Positions 52,301 through 59,515 are shown, counted from the first letter of the stretch. The stretch: 64,000 nt of DNA from JANNPJ01 sp965200525 (GCA_965200525.1 OZ241368.1:5518001-5582000); one strand, 5' to 3'. Made by a program: numbers and translations. The notes: generated by a model not told the origin, from the sequence alone.

Positions 52301-52460
52301 CAGCACGGCCCAGGCCTGGACCCTGCAGCCGGACGGCACCATCGTGGGCGGCGGGTCGGGCAAGTGCCTGGACGCCAACGCCCACGGCACCGCCAACGGC
52401 ACGGCCCTGCAGATCTGGACCTGCAACGGCCAGGCCAACCAGAAGTGGGCCCGCAGCTAG
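49332..52460 (+). CDS. Secreted GH92 alpha-mannosidase with CBM32 and ricin-type CBM13
   Basis: The 1042-residue secreted enzyme has a signal peptide at residues 1-43 (APASA cleavage). The GH92 catalytic region spans residues ~47-770, with NPLIGTDDSN, FGGVQFSPDTP, LTHFNGAGC, the acid-base region IGNEPEHGVPWAYNF and GNDDLGATSAWYIWAAMGMYP. GH92 enzymes are calcium-dependent exo-alpha-mannosidases. A discoidin/CBM32-like domain follows (residues ~775-905; ESPDKAFDGSLNTKWCS, YEFGVYG), then a ricin-B/CBM13 domain (residues ~915-1042) with three QxW-type repeats (AQAWTA, AQAWTL, NQKWAR). GGGAG precedes the ATG. It likely supplies mannose-type sugar to the adjacent ABC transporter. Confidence 0.94.
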   Translation: MSQVRSPRRARPTHRLLFGGLITALLTTTVGITTVAVGAPASAADLNLTQYVNPLIGTDDSNSPNPVGGGAGGSTYPGAVVPFGGVQFSPDTPTASPSGYRDKDRTIEEFSLTHFNGAGCGNNEDIGLLPITGAIGTSPGTSWTSYASGYTKSNEVAQAGYYKNRLDKYSTDVELSATTRTGVTKLTYPSTSQARLLINTSRSATGNRTGSIAISGSTVTGQVTAGGFCGSSKTYPIWFAIHFDRAPSGFGTWNGSTVTDGSASTSGTNTGGYVTFDTTGTASVTANIAVSFVSAAGATANLAAETGTFATVKAAADSAWNTALNRIQATGGSATDLQKFYTALYHVFQNPNVSSDVNGQYRGFDNAVHTATFPVYQNYSGWDIYRSWSALVALVAPDVATDIVKSMVLDGQQGGLLPRWSQQTNEDFVMPGDPGPIIVSSAYAFGVRNFDTAAALTLMKKSVAGGTTQGTPMRGVEGTYEANHYIVGSPSESLELSASDFAIAQFAKSQNDTATYSSAMTRAQYWRSTFNPETSYVQSHGSTGVWQSPLNPATQSPFTEGTAAQYVWMVPQNFAALINLMGGPAQTAQRLDQHFVALNGGTDTAYFYIGNEPEHGVPWAYNFVGKPSSTSAVVRRVMAEQYTTGAGGLPGNDDLGATSAWYIWAAMGMYPPTPGADTLALHGSLFPSITIARSAGDIHVNGGSATSPYVQSATLNGTAENHNWLQYGDLAAGATLNYTMGTSPSVWGTAASDRPPSFTDGATQPAAAPDLGPDLALGKAYAGSTACAASESPDKAFDGSLNTKWCSTVTAPSLSVDLGSAQTVASFVLGHSALGGESSAWNTAAYTISTSTDNTTWTQVVSVSGNKASRTYHPIAPRSARYVRINVSSPAGDGNTAARIYEFGVYGQGGAAAGGAAPIRGTESNRCVDVPGSATANGTHVQLYDCNGTGAQAWTATASGQLTVFGNRCLDVASNGTADGTPVQIYDCNTSTAQAWTLQPDGTIVGGGSGKCLDANAHGTANGTALQIWTCNGQANQKWARS

Positions 52461-52485
52461 CTCGGCCCGGGTGATCGAGGACGGC

Positions 52486-52521
52486 GGGAGGCTCCGGCCC
52501 GGCTCAGAGCCGAGGCCTCCC
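52486..52521. terminator. Hairpin terminator candidate after the GH92 gene
   Basis: GGGAGGC (52486-52492) pairs with GCCTCCC (52515-52521), and inside it CGGCTC pairs with GAGCCG around a one-base centre. The nested GC-rich stems start 26 nt after the GH92 stop. There is no U-tract, which is common in high-GC genomes. Confidence 0.5.
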
Positions 52522-52587
52522 GCTGCACTCGTGGCGACGCCGGAAGCGGCCGGGCCGGCCGGCCCGGCCGGCCGGCCCGGACCGGTG

Positions 52588-53052
52588 TCACAGGTCCTTG
52601 CGCAGTTGCAGAGTGGTGACGTGATAACCGGCGGACTCGTAGAGGTTGCGGGCGGTCCGGTTGGCCCCGAACACGTTCAGGGCCAGGGCGCCGAGCCCCC
52701 GTTCGCGGACCGCCCGCTCGGCCTGGGTCAGCAGTTCGCGGCCCAGGCCCTGGCCTCGGCGCTCGGGCCGGACCTCGATGTCGTTGATCCAGGCCGTGTC
52801 GGGCACACCGCGCGGATGGGTGAGACTCAACCAGAGGACGCCGACCGGGCCCGCGTCGTCCTCGGCCCACAAGAAGAGGTGCCCGGCGGTCAGTACGCCG
52901 TCGGTCAGCTGGGACCGCAGGTCGTCCTCGGATCTCTGCTCACTCTCGGGCGCGCTCCAGGCGCCCGCCTCGACCTGCTCGGCCGCGTACTCGACGACCA
53001 GCCGCTCACGCCACTGGTCGAACTCGGCTGAGGTCATCGGGCGCAGTCGCAT
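52588..53052 (-). CDS. GNAT-family N-acetyltransferase
   Basis: The 154-residue GNAT has strand 4 VGVLWLSLTHPRGVPDTAWINDIEVRPERRGQGLGRELL, which includes the acetyl-CoA loop RRGQGLG (RxxGxG/A), and the C-terminal LNVFGANRTARNLYESAGYHVTTLQLRK with the N..A..LYE..GF pattern typical of ribosomal-protein or small-molecule acetyltransferases. The substrate cannot be predicted. CAGGAT 6 nt before the ATG may be a variant -10 box. Confidence 0.92.
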   Translation of the reverse strand: MRLRPMTSAEFDQWRERLVVEYAAEQVEAGAWSAPESEQRSEDDLRSQLTDGVLTAGHLFLWAEDDAGPVGVLWLSLTHPRGVPDTAWINDIEVRPERRGQGLGRELLTQAERAVRERGLGALALNVFGANRTARNLYESAGYHVTTLQLRKDL

Positions 53053-53122
53053 CTCGCCATCCTGATCGCCGGCCCGCGACGACGCAACGACGGTCCTGGT
53101 CCGATGAGCCGGCCGTCGGGGC

Positions 53123-53890
53123 TCAGCTCGGCCGGGGCAGTGCTCCGGTCCAGGGATCGCGGCCGGTCAGGCAGTACGGCCGGCCGGCCGGATCGACCAG
53201 GGTGATCCAGTGCGGGAAGCGGGCCACCACCTGCGCCCCGGCCCCGACCTGCCGCGCGGCCAGGGCGGGCAGGTCGGTGGCGGCGACGTCGATGTGCGCG
53301 GACACCCGGTCGCCGGGCTCGGCCCGGTCGCGGCGGTGCAGCAGGATCCGGACCGGGATCCGGGTCGGCCGGTCGAGGTAGGCGAACTCCGGTCGGCTGC
53401 CCGGGTGCGGCTCCCAGCCGGTGAACTCGGCCCAGAACCGGCCCTCGGTCTCGAAGTCGTCCGGCGGGATGTCCAGGGTGAGCTGGTCGAGCCGGTTGGC
53501 GCCGGCGCCGTCGAGCTCCACCGGTGGCGGTACCCGCTCCTCGCCGTTCCAGCCGACCAGGCAGAAGGTGAACCCGCCGGGGCTGTCCAGCAGGATCAGG
53601 CCCTCCGCGCGGGAGCGGACGGTGGCTCCGAGCGCGGTCGCCCGCCCGGCCGCCTGGTCCAGCGACTCACCGTCCACGTGCAGGTCGAGGTGGGCGCCGC
53701 CGGCACCGTCGCGAACCCGCTGGACCCGGACGTAGGCGTCGCCCTGGTCCGGCACCAGGGTGGCGAACTCGCCGTCCGGGCCGCGAGGGGCCGACCGCGA
53801 GCTCGCCGTCGCCTCGGCCCAGAACGCCGAGCTGCGATCGAAGCCGTCGGCCGGGCGGTCGAGAAGGATCGTGGTCCAGCGGATCGCCAT
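53123..53890 (-). CDS. VOC-family protein with two glyoxalase-like domains
   Basis: The 255-residue protein has two tandem vicinal-oxygen-chelate domains. Domain 1 is residues ~1-120 (RWTTILLDRPADGFDRSSAFWAEAT to DSPGGFTFCLVGW). Domain 2 is ~130-255 (LDQLTLDIPPDDFETEGRFWAEFTGWEPHPGS to LVDPAGRPYCLTGRDPWTG). Each ends in the DPxGxxxCL motif, but the metal-binding His/Glu set is incomplete (LDLHVDG and AHIDVAA carry His). Function may be ligand binding rather than catalysis. ATG 53890 is chosen. Divergent from an alpha/beta hydrolase 53 nt away. Confidence 0.88.
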   Translation of the reverse strand: MAIRWTTILLDRPADGFDRSSAFWAEATASSRSAPRGPDGEFATLVPDQGDAYVRVQRVRDGAGGAHLDLHVDGESLDQAAGRATALGATVRSRAEGLILLDSPGGFTFCLVGWNGEERVPPPVELDGAGANRLDQLTLDIPPDDFETEGRFWAEFTGWEPHPGSRPEFAYLDRPTRIPVRILLHRRDRAEPGDRVSAHIDVAATDLPALAARQVGAGAQVVARFPHWITLVDPAGRPYCLTGRDPWTGALPRPS

Positions 53891-53931
53891 GCCCAGCAGC
53901 GTCTCACGAGGCCCGCTCGCGCCGGGGCCGT

Positions 53932-53937
53932 TAGCCT
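53932..53937 (+). promoter_or_regulatory. Candidate -10 box for leaderless hydrolase mRNA
   Basis: TAGCCT ends exactly 6 nt before the ATG at 53944 with no ribosome-binding site between, the same layout as at 6552, 55178 and 58606. Confidence 0.4.
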
Positions 53938-53943
53938 GCCGGG

Positions 53944-54717
53944 ATGGCACGAGACGGACAAGACCCGGCGATCCGGTCCGGGACGGTGGAGGTCGGCGGC
54001 GTCCGGCTGGCCTGCCGCGAGAGCGGCCCGGTCGACGGTCCGCCGCTGCTGGCCCTGCACGGGATGATCAGCCAGGCCGCGACCTGGGACCGGGTGGCGG
54101 CCGTGCTGGCCGGGCACGGTCACCGGGTGATCGCCCTGGATCTGCGCGGCCACGGCCGCAGTTCGCGCCCCGGGCAGTACCAGCCGGCGGCAATGCGGGA
54201 CGACGTGATCGGCCTGGCCGACCGGCTGGGCCTGGACCGCTTCGACCTGATCGGACACTCGCTCGGCGGCTACGTCGCCACCCTGGTCGCGGTCCGCCGG
54301 CCGGATCGGGTGCGGCGGCTGGTGCTGGAGGACATGCCCTCGCCGCCACCCGAGGGTGCGGGTGGCCGGGGGAGGCCCACCGTTCCCGGCCGGGCCCGGC
54401 TCCTGATCGGCAACCTGTTCGTGCTCAGCCAGTTGCGGCGGTTCGACGTCCGGATGGCCGGCCCGGTGATCGCCCACCTGCGCACCCCGGATCCGCAGTG
54501 GTGGGCCGACCTGAGCCGGATCACCGCCCGGACCCTGCTGGTCGGTGGAGGGTCGACCAGCCATCTGCCGATGGAACCGCAGCGCGCGGTCGCCGCGGCG
54601 GTCCGGGGCCGGTTCGAGCTGGTGGACGGCGCGGGGCACCGGGTCCACAGCCGCCGGCCGGACGAGTTCCGCGACGTCGTCGTCCCGTTCCTGACCAGCG
54701 CCGAACCGGATCTCTGA
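53944..54717 (+). CDS. Alpha/beta hydrolase
   Basis: The 257-residue alpha/beta fold hydrolase has oxyanion motif LLALHGMISQAATW, ALDLRGHGRSSRPG, the nucleophile elbow LIGHSLGGYVA (Ser) and the catalytic His in VDGAGHRVHSRRPDEF. It may be an esterase, lactonase or peptidase-type hydrolase; the substrate is not predictable. It ends 8 nt before the convergent DDN gene. Confidence 0.9.
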   Translation: MARDGQDPAIRSGTVEVGGVRLACRESGPVDGPPLLALHGMISQAATWDRVAAVLAGHGHRVIALDLRGHGRSSRPGQYQPAAMRDDVIGLADRLGLDRFDLIGHSLGGYVATLVAVRRPDRVRRLVLEDMPSPPPEGAGGRGRPTVPGRARLLIGNLFVLSQLRRFDVRMAGPVIAHLRTPDPQWWADLSRITARTLLVGGGSTSHLPMEPQRAVAAAVRGRFELVDGAGHRVHSRRPDEFRDVVVPFLTSAEPDL

Positions 54718-54725
54718 GCCCGAGG

Positions 54726-55166
54726 TCAGACCGGGTCGAGGCAGATCACCGGGATCACCCGGCTGGTCCTGGTCTGATAGTCGGCGAACCCGGGCATCGC
54801 CGCCGACACCTCGGCGAACAACTGCTCGCGCTCGGCCCCCTCCGCCGAGGTGGCCTTGGCCTCGACGTGCTCCAGGATGCCGTCGACCCAGCGCTCCACA
54901 GTCACGTGCGGGTTGGCCAGGATGTTGAAGTACCAGTCGGGGTGCTTGTCCGACCCACCGGCGGAGGCCACCACGACCAGTCGTTCGCCCTGGTCGTAGA
55001 ACGCCAGCGGGGAGACGCGGGTCCGGCCCGACCGGGCCCCGATCGTGCTCAGCAGAATCACGGCGGACCGGTCGAACACGCCGCCCAGCCGGGCCTCGCC
55101 CGCGTGGAACTGGGCGATCACCTGTTCGTTCCAGGTCTGCCGAGGGCTCGTGGTGGATTCGCTCAT
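54726..55166 (-). CDS. DDN-family deazaflavin (F420)-dependent oxidoreductase
   Basis: The 146-residue protein matches the DDN/nitroreductase-like F420 group: WNEQVIAQFHAGEARLGG at the N-terminus, ILLSTIGARSGRTRVSPLAFYDQGERLVVVASAGGSDKHPDWYFNILANPHVTVE (the phosphate-binding and F420 core), and a C-terminal MPGFADYQTRTSRVIPVICLDP. It implies the host makes F420. A TAGCGT hexamer lies 6 nt before the ATG, suggesting a leaderless transcript. Confidence 0.93.
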   Translation of the reverse strand: MSESTTSPRQTWNEQVIAQFHAGEARLGGVFDRSAVILLSTIGARSGRTRVSPLAFYDQGERLVVVASAGGSDKHPDWYFNILANPHVTVERWVDGILEHVEAKATSAEGAEREQLFAEVSAAMPGFADYQTRTSRVIPVICLDPV

Positions 55167-55172
55167 GCTCCG

Positions 55173-55178
55173 ACGCTA
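55173..55178 (-). promoter_or_regulatory. Candidate -10 box for leaderless DDN mRNA
   Basis: On the minus strand TAGCGT is followed by 6 nt (CGGAGC) and the ATG at 55166. This is the same TAnnnT-6-start layout seen at other genes here. Confidence 0.4.
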
Positions 55179-55229
55179 CCTTCCGAGGAAGGCCCGGCCG
55201 GGGCTCGCACGCAGAGGAGACTGGACATC

Positions 55230-56009
55230 ATGGATCTGGGATTGCAGGACGCGGTCGCCGTTGTCACCGGAGCCAGCCGGGGGATCGGCCTGGCCGTCGT
55301 CCAGGGTCTGGTCGCCGAGGGAGCTCACGTGATCGCCGGGGCCCGCCGGTCGTCGGCGGCGCTGGACGAGCTGGTCCGGGGCGGCTCGGTGGAGCTGGCC
55401 GCGGTCGACCTGTCCGAGCCGGACGGCCCCGCCCGGTTGATCGCTCAGGCCGGGGACCGGGTCGACGTCCTGGTCAACAACGTCGGTGGAGCTCCGACGC
55501 GGCCCGGCGGATTTCTCGAGATCACCGACGACGACTGGCTGCGCACGCTGAACCTCAACCTGATGACGACGGTCCGCACCACGCGGGCCGTGCTGCCCCT
55601 GATGCTGGCAGCCGGGCGCGGGGCGATCGTGAACGTGGCCTCGGTGAACGCCTTCCTGCCCGATCCGCTGGTGATGGACTACGGCGCGGCCAAGGCGGCC
55701 GCCTGGAACTTCGCTAAGGCGCTGTCCAAGGAGGTCGGGCCGAAGGGGGTGCGGGTGAACACGGTCAACCCGGGCCCGGTGGCCACCGATCTGTGGCTCG
55801 GCGCCGACGGGGTCGCGGCCAGCGTGGCCCGCTCGGCCGGCCTCACCGCCGAGGACGTCGTCGGCCAGGCCACCGCGGGCATGGTCACCGGGCGGTTCAC
55901 CCAGCCGCGCGAGGTGGCCGACCTGGTCGTGCTGCTGGCCAGCCCCCGCTCGGGCAACGTGACCGGCTCCTCGTTCACCGTGGACGGCGGTCTGATCACC
56001 ACCTTGTGA
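55230..56009 (+). CDS. Short-chain dehydrogenase/reductase
   Basis: The 259-residue classical SDR has VAVVTGASRGIGLAVVQGL, VNNVGGAP (NNxG), VNVASVNAFLPDPLVMDYGAAKAAAWNFAKAL (Ser-Tyr-Lys triad) and a C-terminal GNVTGSSFTVDGGLITTL typical of the FabG-like group. GAGGAG lies 8-9 nt before the ATG. Substrate is unknown. The gene is divergent from the DDN gene with a 63-bp gap, and an F420 or NADPH redox pairing is possible but unproved. Confidence 0.92.
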   Translation: MDLGLQDAVAVVTGASRGIGLAVVQGLVAEGAHVIAGARRSSAALDELVRGGSVELAAVDLSEPDGPARLIAQAGDRVDVLVNNVGGAPTRPGGFLEITDDDWLRTLNLNLMTTVRTTRAVLPLMLAAGRGAIVNVASVNAFLPDPLVMDYGAAKAAAWNFAKALSKEVGPKGVRVNTVNPGPVATDLWLGADGVAASVARSAGLTAEDVVGQATAGMVTGRFTQPREVADLVVLLASPRSGNVTGSSFTVDGGLITTL

Positions 56010-56065
56010 CGCCGGGGGGAGTCGGCCGAGAGGTGGGCCGGCCGCATCGTGGCCAGAATGCCGTC

Positions 56066-56428
56066 ATGACGTCGTACGAGCTGAACGAGCCGGCGGTGGC
56101 CCATACCCGGCAGCTGATCCAGGCCCGGCAGTACGTGCTGGACAGCGACTGGGGTCAGGTCCAGCCCGATGCCGAAGCCCAGAACGTGTACCTGCGGTCG
56201 CACTCCTGGCCGGACTACGCCCGGTGGCACCTCGGGCTGACCGTGGACGCGGCCGACGAGACCAAGGCCCGGTACGGGTTCGTCTGCGGCGACTTCCGCC
56301 GGGTGCACCGGTCCGGGCTGATCGCCTGCGTCTACCGGGCCTCGCAGTGGCGGCACAAGGCGGTCGAGCTGGCCGCCCACGACCTGCTCCAGCAGCTCGA
56401 CCAGGTCAGCGGGTACGCCACCACATGA
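56066..56428 (+). CDS. Conserved actinobacterial protein of unknown function, 120 aa
   Basis: I recognise the pattern of this small protein from other actinobacteria but know no function. It has ARQYVLDSDWGQVQPDAEAQNVYLRSHSWPDYARWHLGL, then KARYGFVCGDFRRVHRSGLIACVYRASQWRHKAVELAAHDLLQQL. It has no signal peptide or membrane helix, many Trp and His residues, and an overall compact alpha/beta look. It lies 56 nt after the SDR and 36 nt before the CDF gene, same strand. Confidence 0.82.
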   Translation: MTSYELNEPAVAHTRQLIQARQYVLDSDWGQVQPDAEAQNVYLRSHSWPDYARWHLGLTVDAADETKARYGFVCGDFRRVHRSGLIACVYRASQWRHKAVELAAHDLLQQLDQVSGYATT

Positions 56429-56464
56429 CGTCGACCGGTGACATCGCTGTGCTAGGACTGCACC

Positions 56465-57511
56465 ATGCCTGGTGAACCCGACGCGCCCGAGCTCGACCAG
56501 GCCCAGGAGCCGGCCGGGCCGGCCTCGCCCCGCCATGCCGACGTCGTGACCTACCCGCTGCTGCAGAGTGCGCTGACTCCCGGCGACGACTCGGAGAGCA
56601 CGCTCACGGTGGCGGTGGCGTTCGCCGCCAATCTGCTGATCGCGATGGCCAAGACGGTCGCGGCCGGCCTGACCGGCTCGGCCTCCCTGGTGGCCGAGGC
56701 GGCCCACTCCTGGGCCGACGCCGGCAACGAGGTGTTCCTGGTGGTGGCCAACCGGCGCTCGCGGCGTCCGCCGGAACCGACCCATCCGCACGGCTTCGGT
56801 CGCGAGGCCTACGTCTGGTCGTTGTTCGCCGCGCTCGGCCTGTTCGTCGCCGGCGCGGCGGTCTCGGTCACGCACGGCGTCCAGGAGCTGATCCACCCCG
56901 AGCCGGCCAGCGACTTCCTGATCGGCTACATCGTGCTGGCGGTGTCGTTCTGCCTGGAAGGGATCTCGTTCCTGCAGTCGGTGCGCCAGGCCAGGCCCGA
57001 GGCCGCCTCCATGCAGCGCGACCTGATCGAGCACGTGCTGGCCACCTCCGACCCGACCCTGCGGGCGGTGTTCGCCGAGGACTCGGCCGCGCTGGCCGGC
57101 CTGATCATCGCCGGCGCCGGGCTCGGCCTGCACCAGTGGACCGGTTCGTCGGTGGCCGACGCGGTCTGCTCGATCCTGGTCGGCCTGCTGCTCGGCGTGG
57201 TCGCGACCGTGCTGATCAACCGCAACCGCCGGTTCCTGATCGGTCAGGAGGCCGACCCGCGGGTGCGGGCGGCGACCATCCGGGCCCTGCTGGACATGCC
57301 CGAGGTGGCCCGGGTGACCTACCTCCGGCTGGAGATCATCGGGCCCAGGATGGTGTCGATCGTCGGTGACGTCGACCTGAGCGGTGACGACGTCGAGTCC
57401 CACCTGGCCGTCCGGTTGCGGGCGCTGGAGGCGAAGATCAGTGCCTCACCGGTGGTGGTCGGCGCCGTTCTCAGCCTGTCGGCCCCGGACGAGCCGTCCC
57501 TGACCGAGTAA
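56465..57511 (+). CDS. Cation diffusion facilitator (CDF) transporter
   Basis: The 348-residue proton-coupled divalent-cation exporter has a ~40-residue Pro/Glu/Ala-rich N-terminus, then TM1-2 (AFAANLLIAMAKTVAAGLTGSASLVAEAAHSWADAGNEVFL). The HxxxD of AAHSWAD is one metal site. HGFGREAYVWSLFAALGLFVAG is the usual loop and TM3, and EDSAALAGLIIAGAGLGLHQ is the TM5 site, with Asp but HxxxD changed to EDSAAL. A C-terminal cytoplasmic domain follows. TAGGAC lies 6 nt before the ATG (variant -10). The metal is unknown. Confidence 0.92.
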   Translation: MPGEPDAPELDQAQEPAGPASPRHADVVTYPLLQSALTPGDDSESTLTVAVAFAANLLIAMAKTVAAGLTGSASLVAEAAHSWADAGNEVFLVVANRRSRRPPEPTHPHGFGREAYVWSLFAALGLFVAGAAVSVTHGVQELIHPEPASDFLIGYIVLAVSFCLEGISFLQSVRQARPEAASMQRDLIEHVLATSDPTLRAVFAEDSAALAGLIIAGAGLGLHQWTGSSVADAVCSILVGLLLGVVATVLINRNRRFLIGQEADPRVRAATIRALLDMPEVARVTYLRLEIIGPRMVSIVGDVDLSGDDVESHLAVRLRALEAKISASPVVVGAVLSLSAPDEPSLTE

Positions 57512-57549
57512 GGGCGGCGGTCGCGGTGGTGTAACCTTTCGAGCCGTGG

Positions 57550-57623
57550 CGGGCTGTAGCGCAGCTTGGTAGCGCACCTGACTGGGGGTCAGGGGGTCGC
57601 AGGTTCAAATCCTGTCAGCCCGA
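57550..57623 (+). tRNA. tRNA-Pro (anticodon GGG)
   Basis: This 74-nt cloverleaf has acceptor stem CGGGCTG/CAGCCCG, anticodon stem CCTGA/TCAGG with loop CTGGGGG and anticodon GGG at 57584-57586 (reads CCC/CCT). The T-arm contains GGTTCAAATCC. The discriminator base is A, and CCA is not encoded. It is followed by a strong terminator. Confidence 0.95.
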
Positions 57624-57632
57624 CAGCGTACG

Positions 57633-57675
57633 ACGGCCTCTCATCTGGAGATCTGACCAGGTGAGGGGCCGTTTT
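57633..57675 (+). terminator. Rho-independent terminator after tRNA-Pro
   Basis: A 16-bp stem (57633-57648 with 57657-57672) containing two G-U pairs closes an 8-nt loop (AGATCTGA) and is followed by TTT. It starts 10 nt after the tRNA. Confidence 0.85.
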
Positions 57676-57789
57676 CGCGCCCGGCCGCAGTTCTGACCGC
57701 TGTTCTGGCCGTACCCAATGATGCCGTTTTCCGGCGAGTGGGACATTCTTGGCGACGGACCGTCGAACAGCGGTGAGGTAGGAGACCAG

Positions 57790-58608
57790 ATGACCGAGCA
57801 CTCCCAGAACGGCTGGCCGGTGCTGAGCCCGTCCCAGCTGACCTGGTTCACGGCCGCCGGGGGCCGGTTCGCGGCGGCCGGCGCCGACGTGGCCTACGTC
57901 GCCAAGTACCTGATCACCCGGTACGACGCCGAGGTCGAGTCGATCGCGGGCAAGGTCCGGGACGACTGGTCGTACGCCGTTCGCAAGGTGCGCGACTCGA
58001 CGTCCACCATCAGCAACCACGCCAGCGCCACCGCCTGGGACCTCAACGCGACCAAGCATCCGCGCGGGGTCAAGGGCACGTTCTCGTCGGCCGAGGTCGC
58101 CGCGGTCCGGCGGATCCTGGCCGACATCGTGGACGACCAGGGGCACAAGATTTTTCGCTGGGGCAACGACTACGTCAGCGCTCCCATCGACTCCATGCAC
58201 TTCGAGATCAACGGCACCCGGGCGCAGGTCGCCCAGGCCCGAAAAAACCTGGAGGACGACGACATGCAGTGGGGCGACAAGATCAAGCTGACCGCCACCG
58301 ACGCCAAGATCTGGGGGTCCAGCTACAAGGCCGGCCAGGAGGTCACCTACGGGCTGATGGTCCGCTATCCCACCCTGGCCCGTCGCACCGAGCAGGAACT
58401 GGCCGCCCTGACCAAGGCCACGGCCCGGCGCGACGCCGCGGTCTCGGCCCAGCTCAGTGCCCTCACCCAAGCGGTCATCGCGCTGGCCGCCAACTCGCCG
58501 GCTGCGGTCTCGCAGGCCTTCACCGACGGCATCGCCCAGCTCGACACCGCGCTGGCCGAGATCGAGCCGATCACCACCACGGACATCCCGGACGACACCG
58601 AGGCTTAG
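57790..58608 (+). CDS. M15-type phage-endolysin-like peptidase
   Basis: The 272-residue protein resembles the L-Ala-D-Glu/VanY-type peptidase domain of mycobacteriophage lysins. Residues ~75-145 contain STISNHASATAWDLNATK then HPRGVKGTFSS. This is the M15 motif SxHxxGxAxD with A for the Gly but His and Asp metal ligands intact. Then AVRRILADIV, FRWGNDY and the third metal ligand in DSMHFEING follow. The C-terminal ~120 residues are helical, with Ala/Gln repeats. No signal peptide is evident, as for phage lysins that exit through holins. AGGAGA precedes the ATG. The position just after tRNA-Pro suggests a prophage remnant or domesticated lysin. Confidence 0.88.
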   Translation: MTEHSQNGWPVLSPSQLTWFTAAGGRFAAAGADVAYVAKYLITRYDAEVESIAGKVRDDWSYAVRKVRDSTSTISNHASATAWDLNATKHPRGVKGTFSSAEVAAVRRILADIVDDQGHKIFRWGNDYVSAPIDSMHFEINGTRAQVAQARKNLEDDDMQWGDKIKLTATDAKIWGSSYKAGQEVTYGLMVRYPTLARRTEQELAALTKATARRDAAVSAQLSALTQAVIALAANSPAAVSQAFTDGIAQLDTALAEIEPITTTDIPDDTEA

Positions 58609-58611
58609 CCT
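58606..58611 (+). promoter_or_regulatory. Candidate -10 box for leaderless mRNA inside M15 stop
   Basis: TAGCCT spans the TAG stop of the M15 gene and ends 6 nt before the ATG at 58618, the same spacing as at other leaderless candidates. Confidence 0.4.
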
Positions 58612-58617
58612 GCAGGG

Positions 58618-58983
58618 ATGGCGAAGATGCGCGTTCACCGGCCGGCCGGGGCAGTGGTGCTGCTGGTGGCGGGGCTGGCGGGGGCCTTCGGGCTGGGCCG
58701 GGCGAGCGCCCCGCACCCCGATCGGGACTACGCCGGCGGCCTGAAGGCCGGACGAGCCGCGGGCCTGGCCGCGGGGCGCGAGCAGCAGGCCGCGGTGGGC
58801 CTGCCCGGGGCCGGGAAGAACGACGCCCGGGCCCAGTTCCGGGCCGGTTACCGGGCCGGCGCGGACGACATCTTCGACGGCTACGACGGCGGCTGGGTGC
58901 TGGGGCACCGCTACGCCGTGGTGCTCGGGCCCGGCGTGGCCGGCGCCGACTACCGGATCATCCGGCGGGAGGAGCTGCCCTGA
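58618..58983 (+). CDS. Small membrane-anchored protein of unknown function
   Basis: The 121-residue protein has an N-terminal hydrophobic segment (residues ~11-27; AVVLLVAGLAGAFGLGR) that may be a signal anchor. Helical Gly/Ala/Arg repeats follow (GGLKAGRAAGLAAGREQ), then ARAQFRAGYRAGADDIFDGYDGGW, a pattern seen in other actinobacterial extracytoplasmic small proteins. Only its closeness to the M15 endolysin-like gene (9 nt) links it to a phage. It could be an accessory lysis factor or an unrelated envelope protein. The 3' end overlaps the convergent MarR gene by 26 bp. Confidence 0.75.
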   Translation: MAKMRVHRPAGAVVLLVAGLAGAFGLGRASAPHPDRDYAGGLKAGRAAGLAAGREQQAAVGLPGAGKNDARAQFRAGYRAGADDIFDGYDGGWVLGHRYAVVLGPGVAGADYRIIRREELP

Positions 58984-59464
58984 TCTGCACGGAGCTCGGC
59001 AGGGGCAGTTCGGCCAGCAGTGATCGGGCCGGCGCCTGCGAAAGTCGGTGCAGCGCGTCGAGGAAGCCGGCCCGGGCGGCCGGCTCCAGCACCGCGAGCA
59101 GCCGCTCCTCCCGGGCCTGGATCGCGGCCTGGGCGGTGTCGCGCAGGGCCCGGCCCTCGGTGGTGAGGGAGAGCAGCCGGGCCCGGCGGTCGGCCGGGTC
59201 CGGACGGCGGTCGATCAGGCCCCGGTCCTGCAGATCGTCGAGGACGTCGATGATCCGGGTGCGGTCGGCCCGGATCGCGTCGGCGAGGGCGGCCTGGGTG
59301 CGGATCGGATCAAGCGTGAGGTTCAGCAGCACCACGTAGGCCCACATCGTGAGGCCGTGCCGCTCGAGCACCTCCACCTCGGTGCGCAGCAGTTCTTGGC
59401 GGATCGGCTCGATCATGGCGGCCAGATCGCGCCGGGCTGCCGTCGGGCCGGGCCGGGTGCGCAT
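58958..59464 (-). CDS. MarR-family transcriptional regulator
   Basis: The 168-residue winged-helix regulator contains the MarR core: LTMWAYVVLLNLTLDPIRTQAALADAIRADRTRIIDVLDDLQDRGLIDRRPDPADRRARLLSLTTEGRAL (residues ~40-110; the DRR wing is visible). It is flanked by dimerisation helices. Divergent from the DinB-like gene at 59516. A TATCCT hexamer lies exactly 6 nt before its ATG, and a palindrome sits between the two genes. It probably represses both promoters. Its ligand is unknown. Confidence 0.93.
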   Translation of the reverse strand: MRTRPGPTAARRDLAAMIEPIRQELLRTEVEVLERHGLTMWAYVVLLNLTLDPIRTQAALADAIRADRTRIIDVLDDLQDRGLIDRRPDPADRRARLLSLTTEGRALRDTAQAAIQAREERLLAVLEPAARAGFLDALHRLSQAPARSLLAELPLPSSVQIRAAPPAG

Positions 59465-59470
59465 GGCTCG

Positions 59471-59509
59471 AGGATACGCGTGGACACATGATGTGCGAGT
59501 GCTTATGAT
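59471..59509. promoter_or_regulatory. Divergent MarR/DinB promoters with palindromic operator
   Basis: On the plus strand TGGACA (59481-59486), a 17-nt spacer and TATGAT (59504-59509) form a strong promoter whose start would coincide with the ATG at 59516. On the minus strand TATCCT (59476-59471) lies 6 nt before the MarR ATG. The palindrome CACATGATGTG (59485-59495) overlaps the plus -35/spacer and is a good MarR operator candidate. Confidence 0.65.
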
Positions 59510-59515
59510 CTTTTC

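Noticed and set aside
57600..58990. A complete prophage at tRNA-Pro
   Set aside because: Only a lysin-like gene and a small protein are present. There is no integrase, structural gene or visible repeat of the tRNA 3' end in the window.
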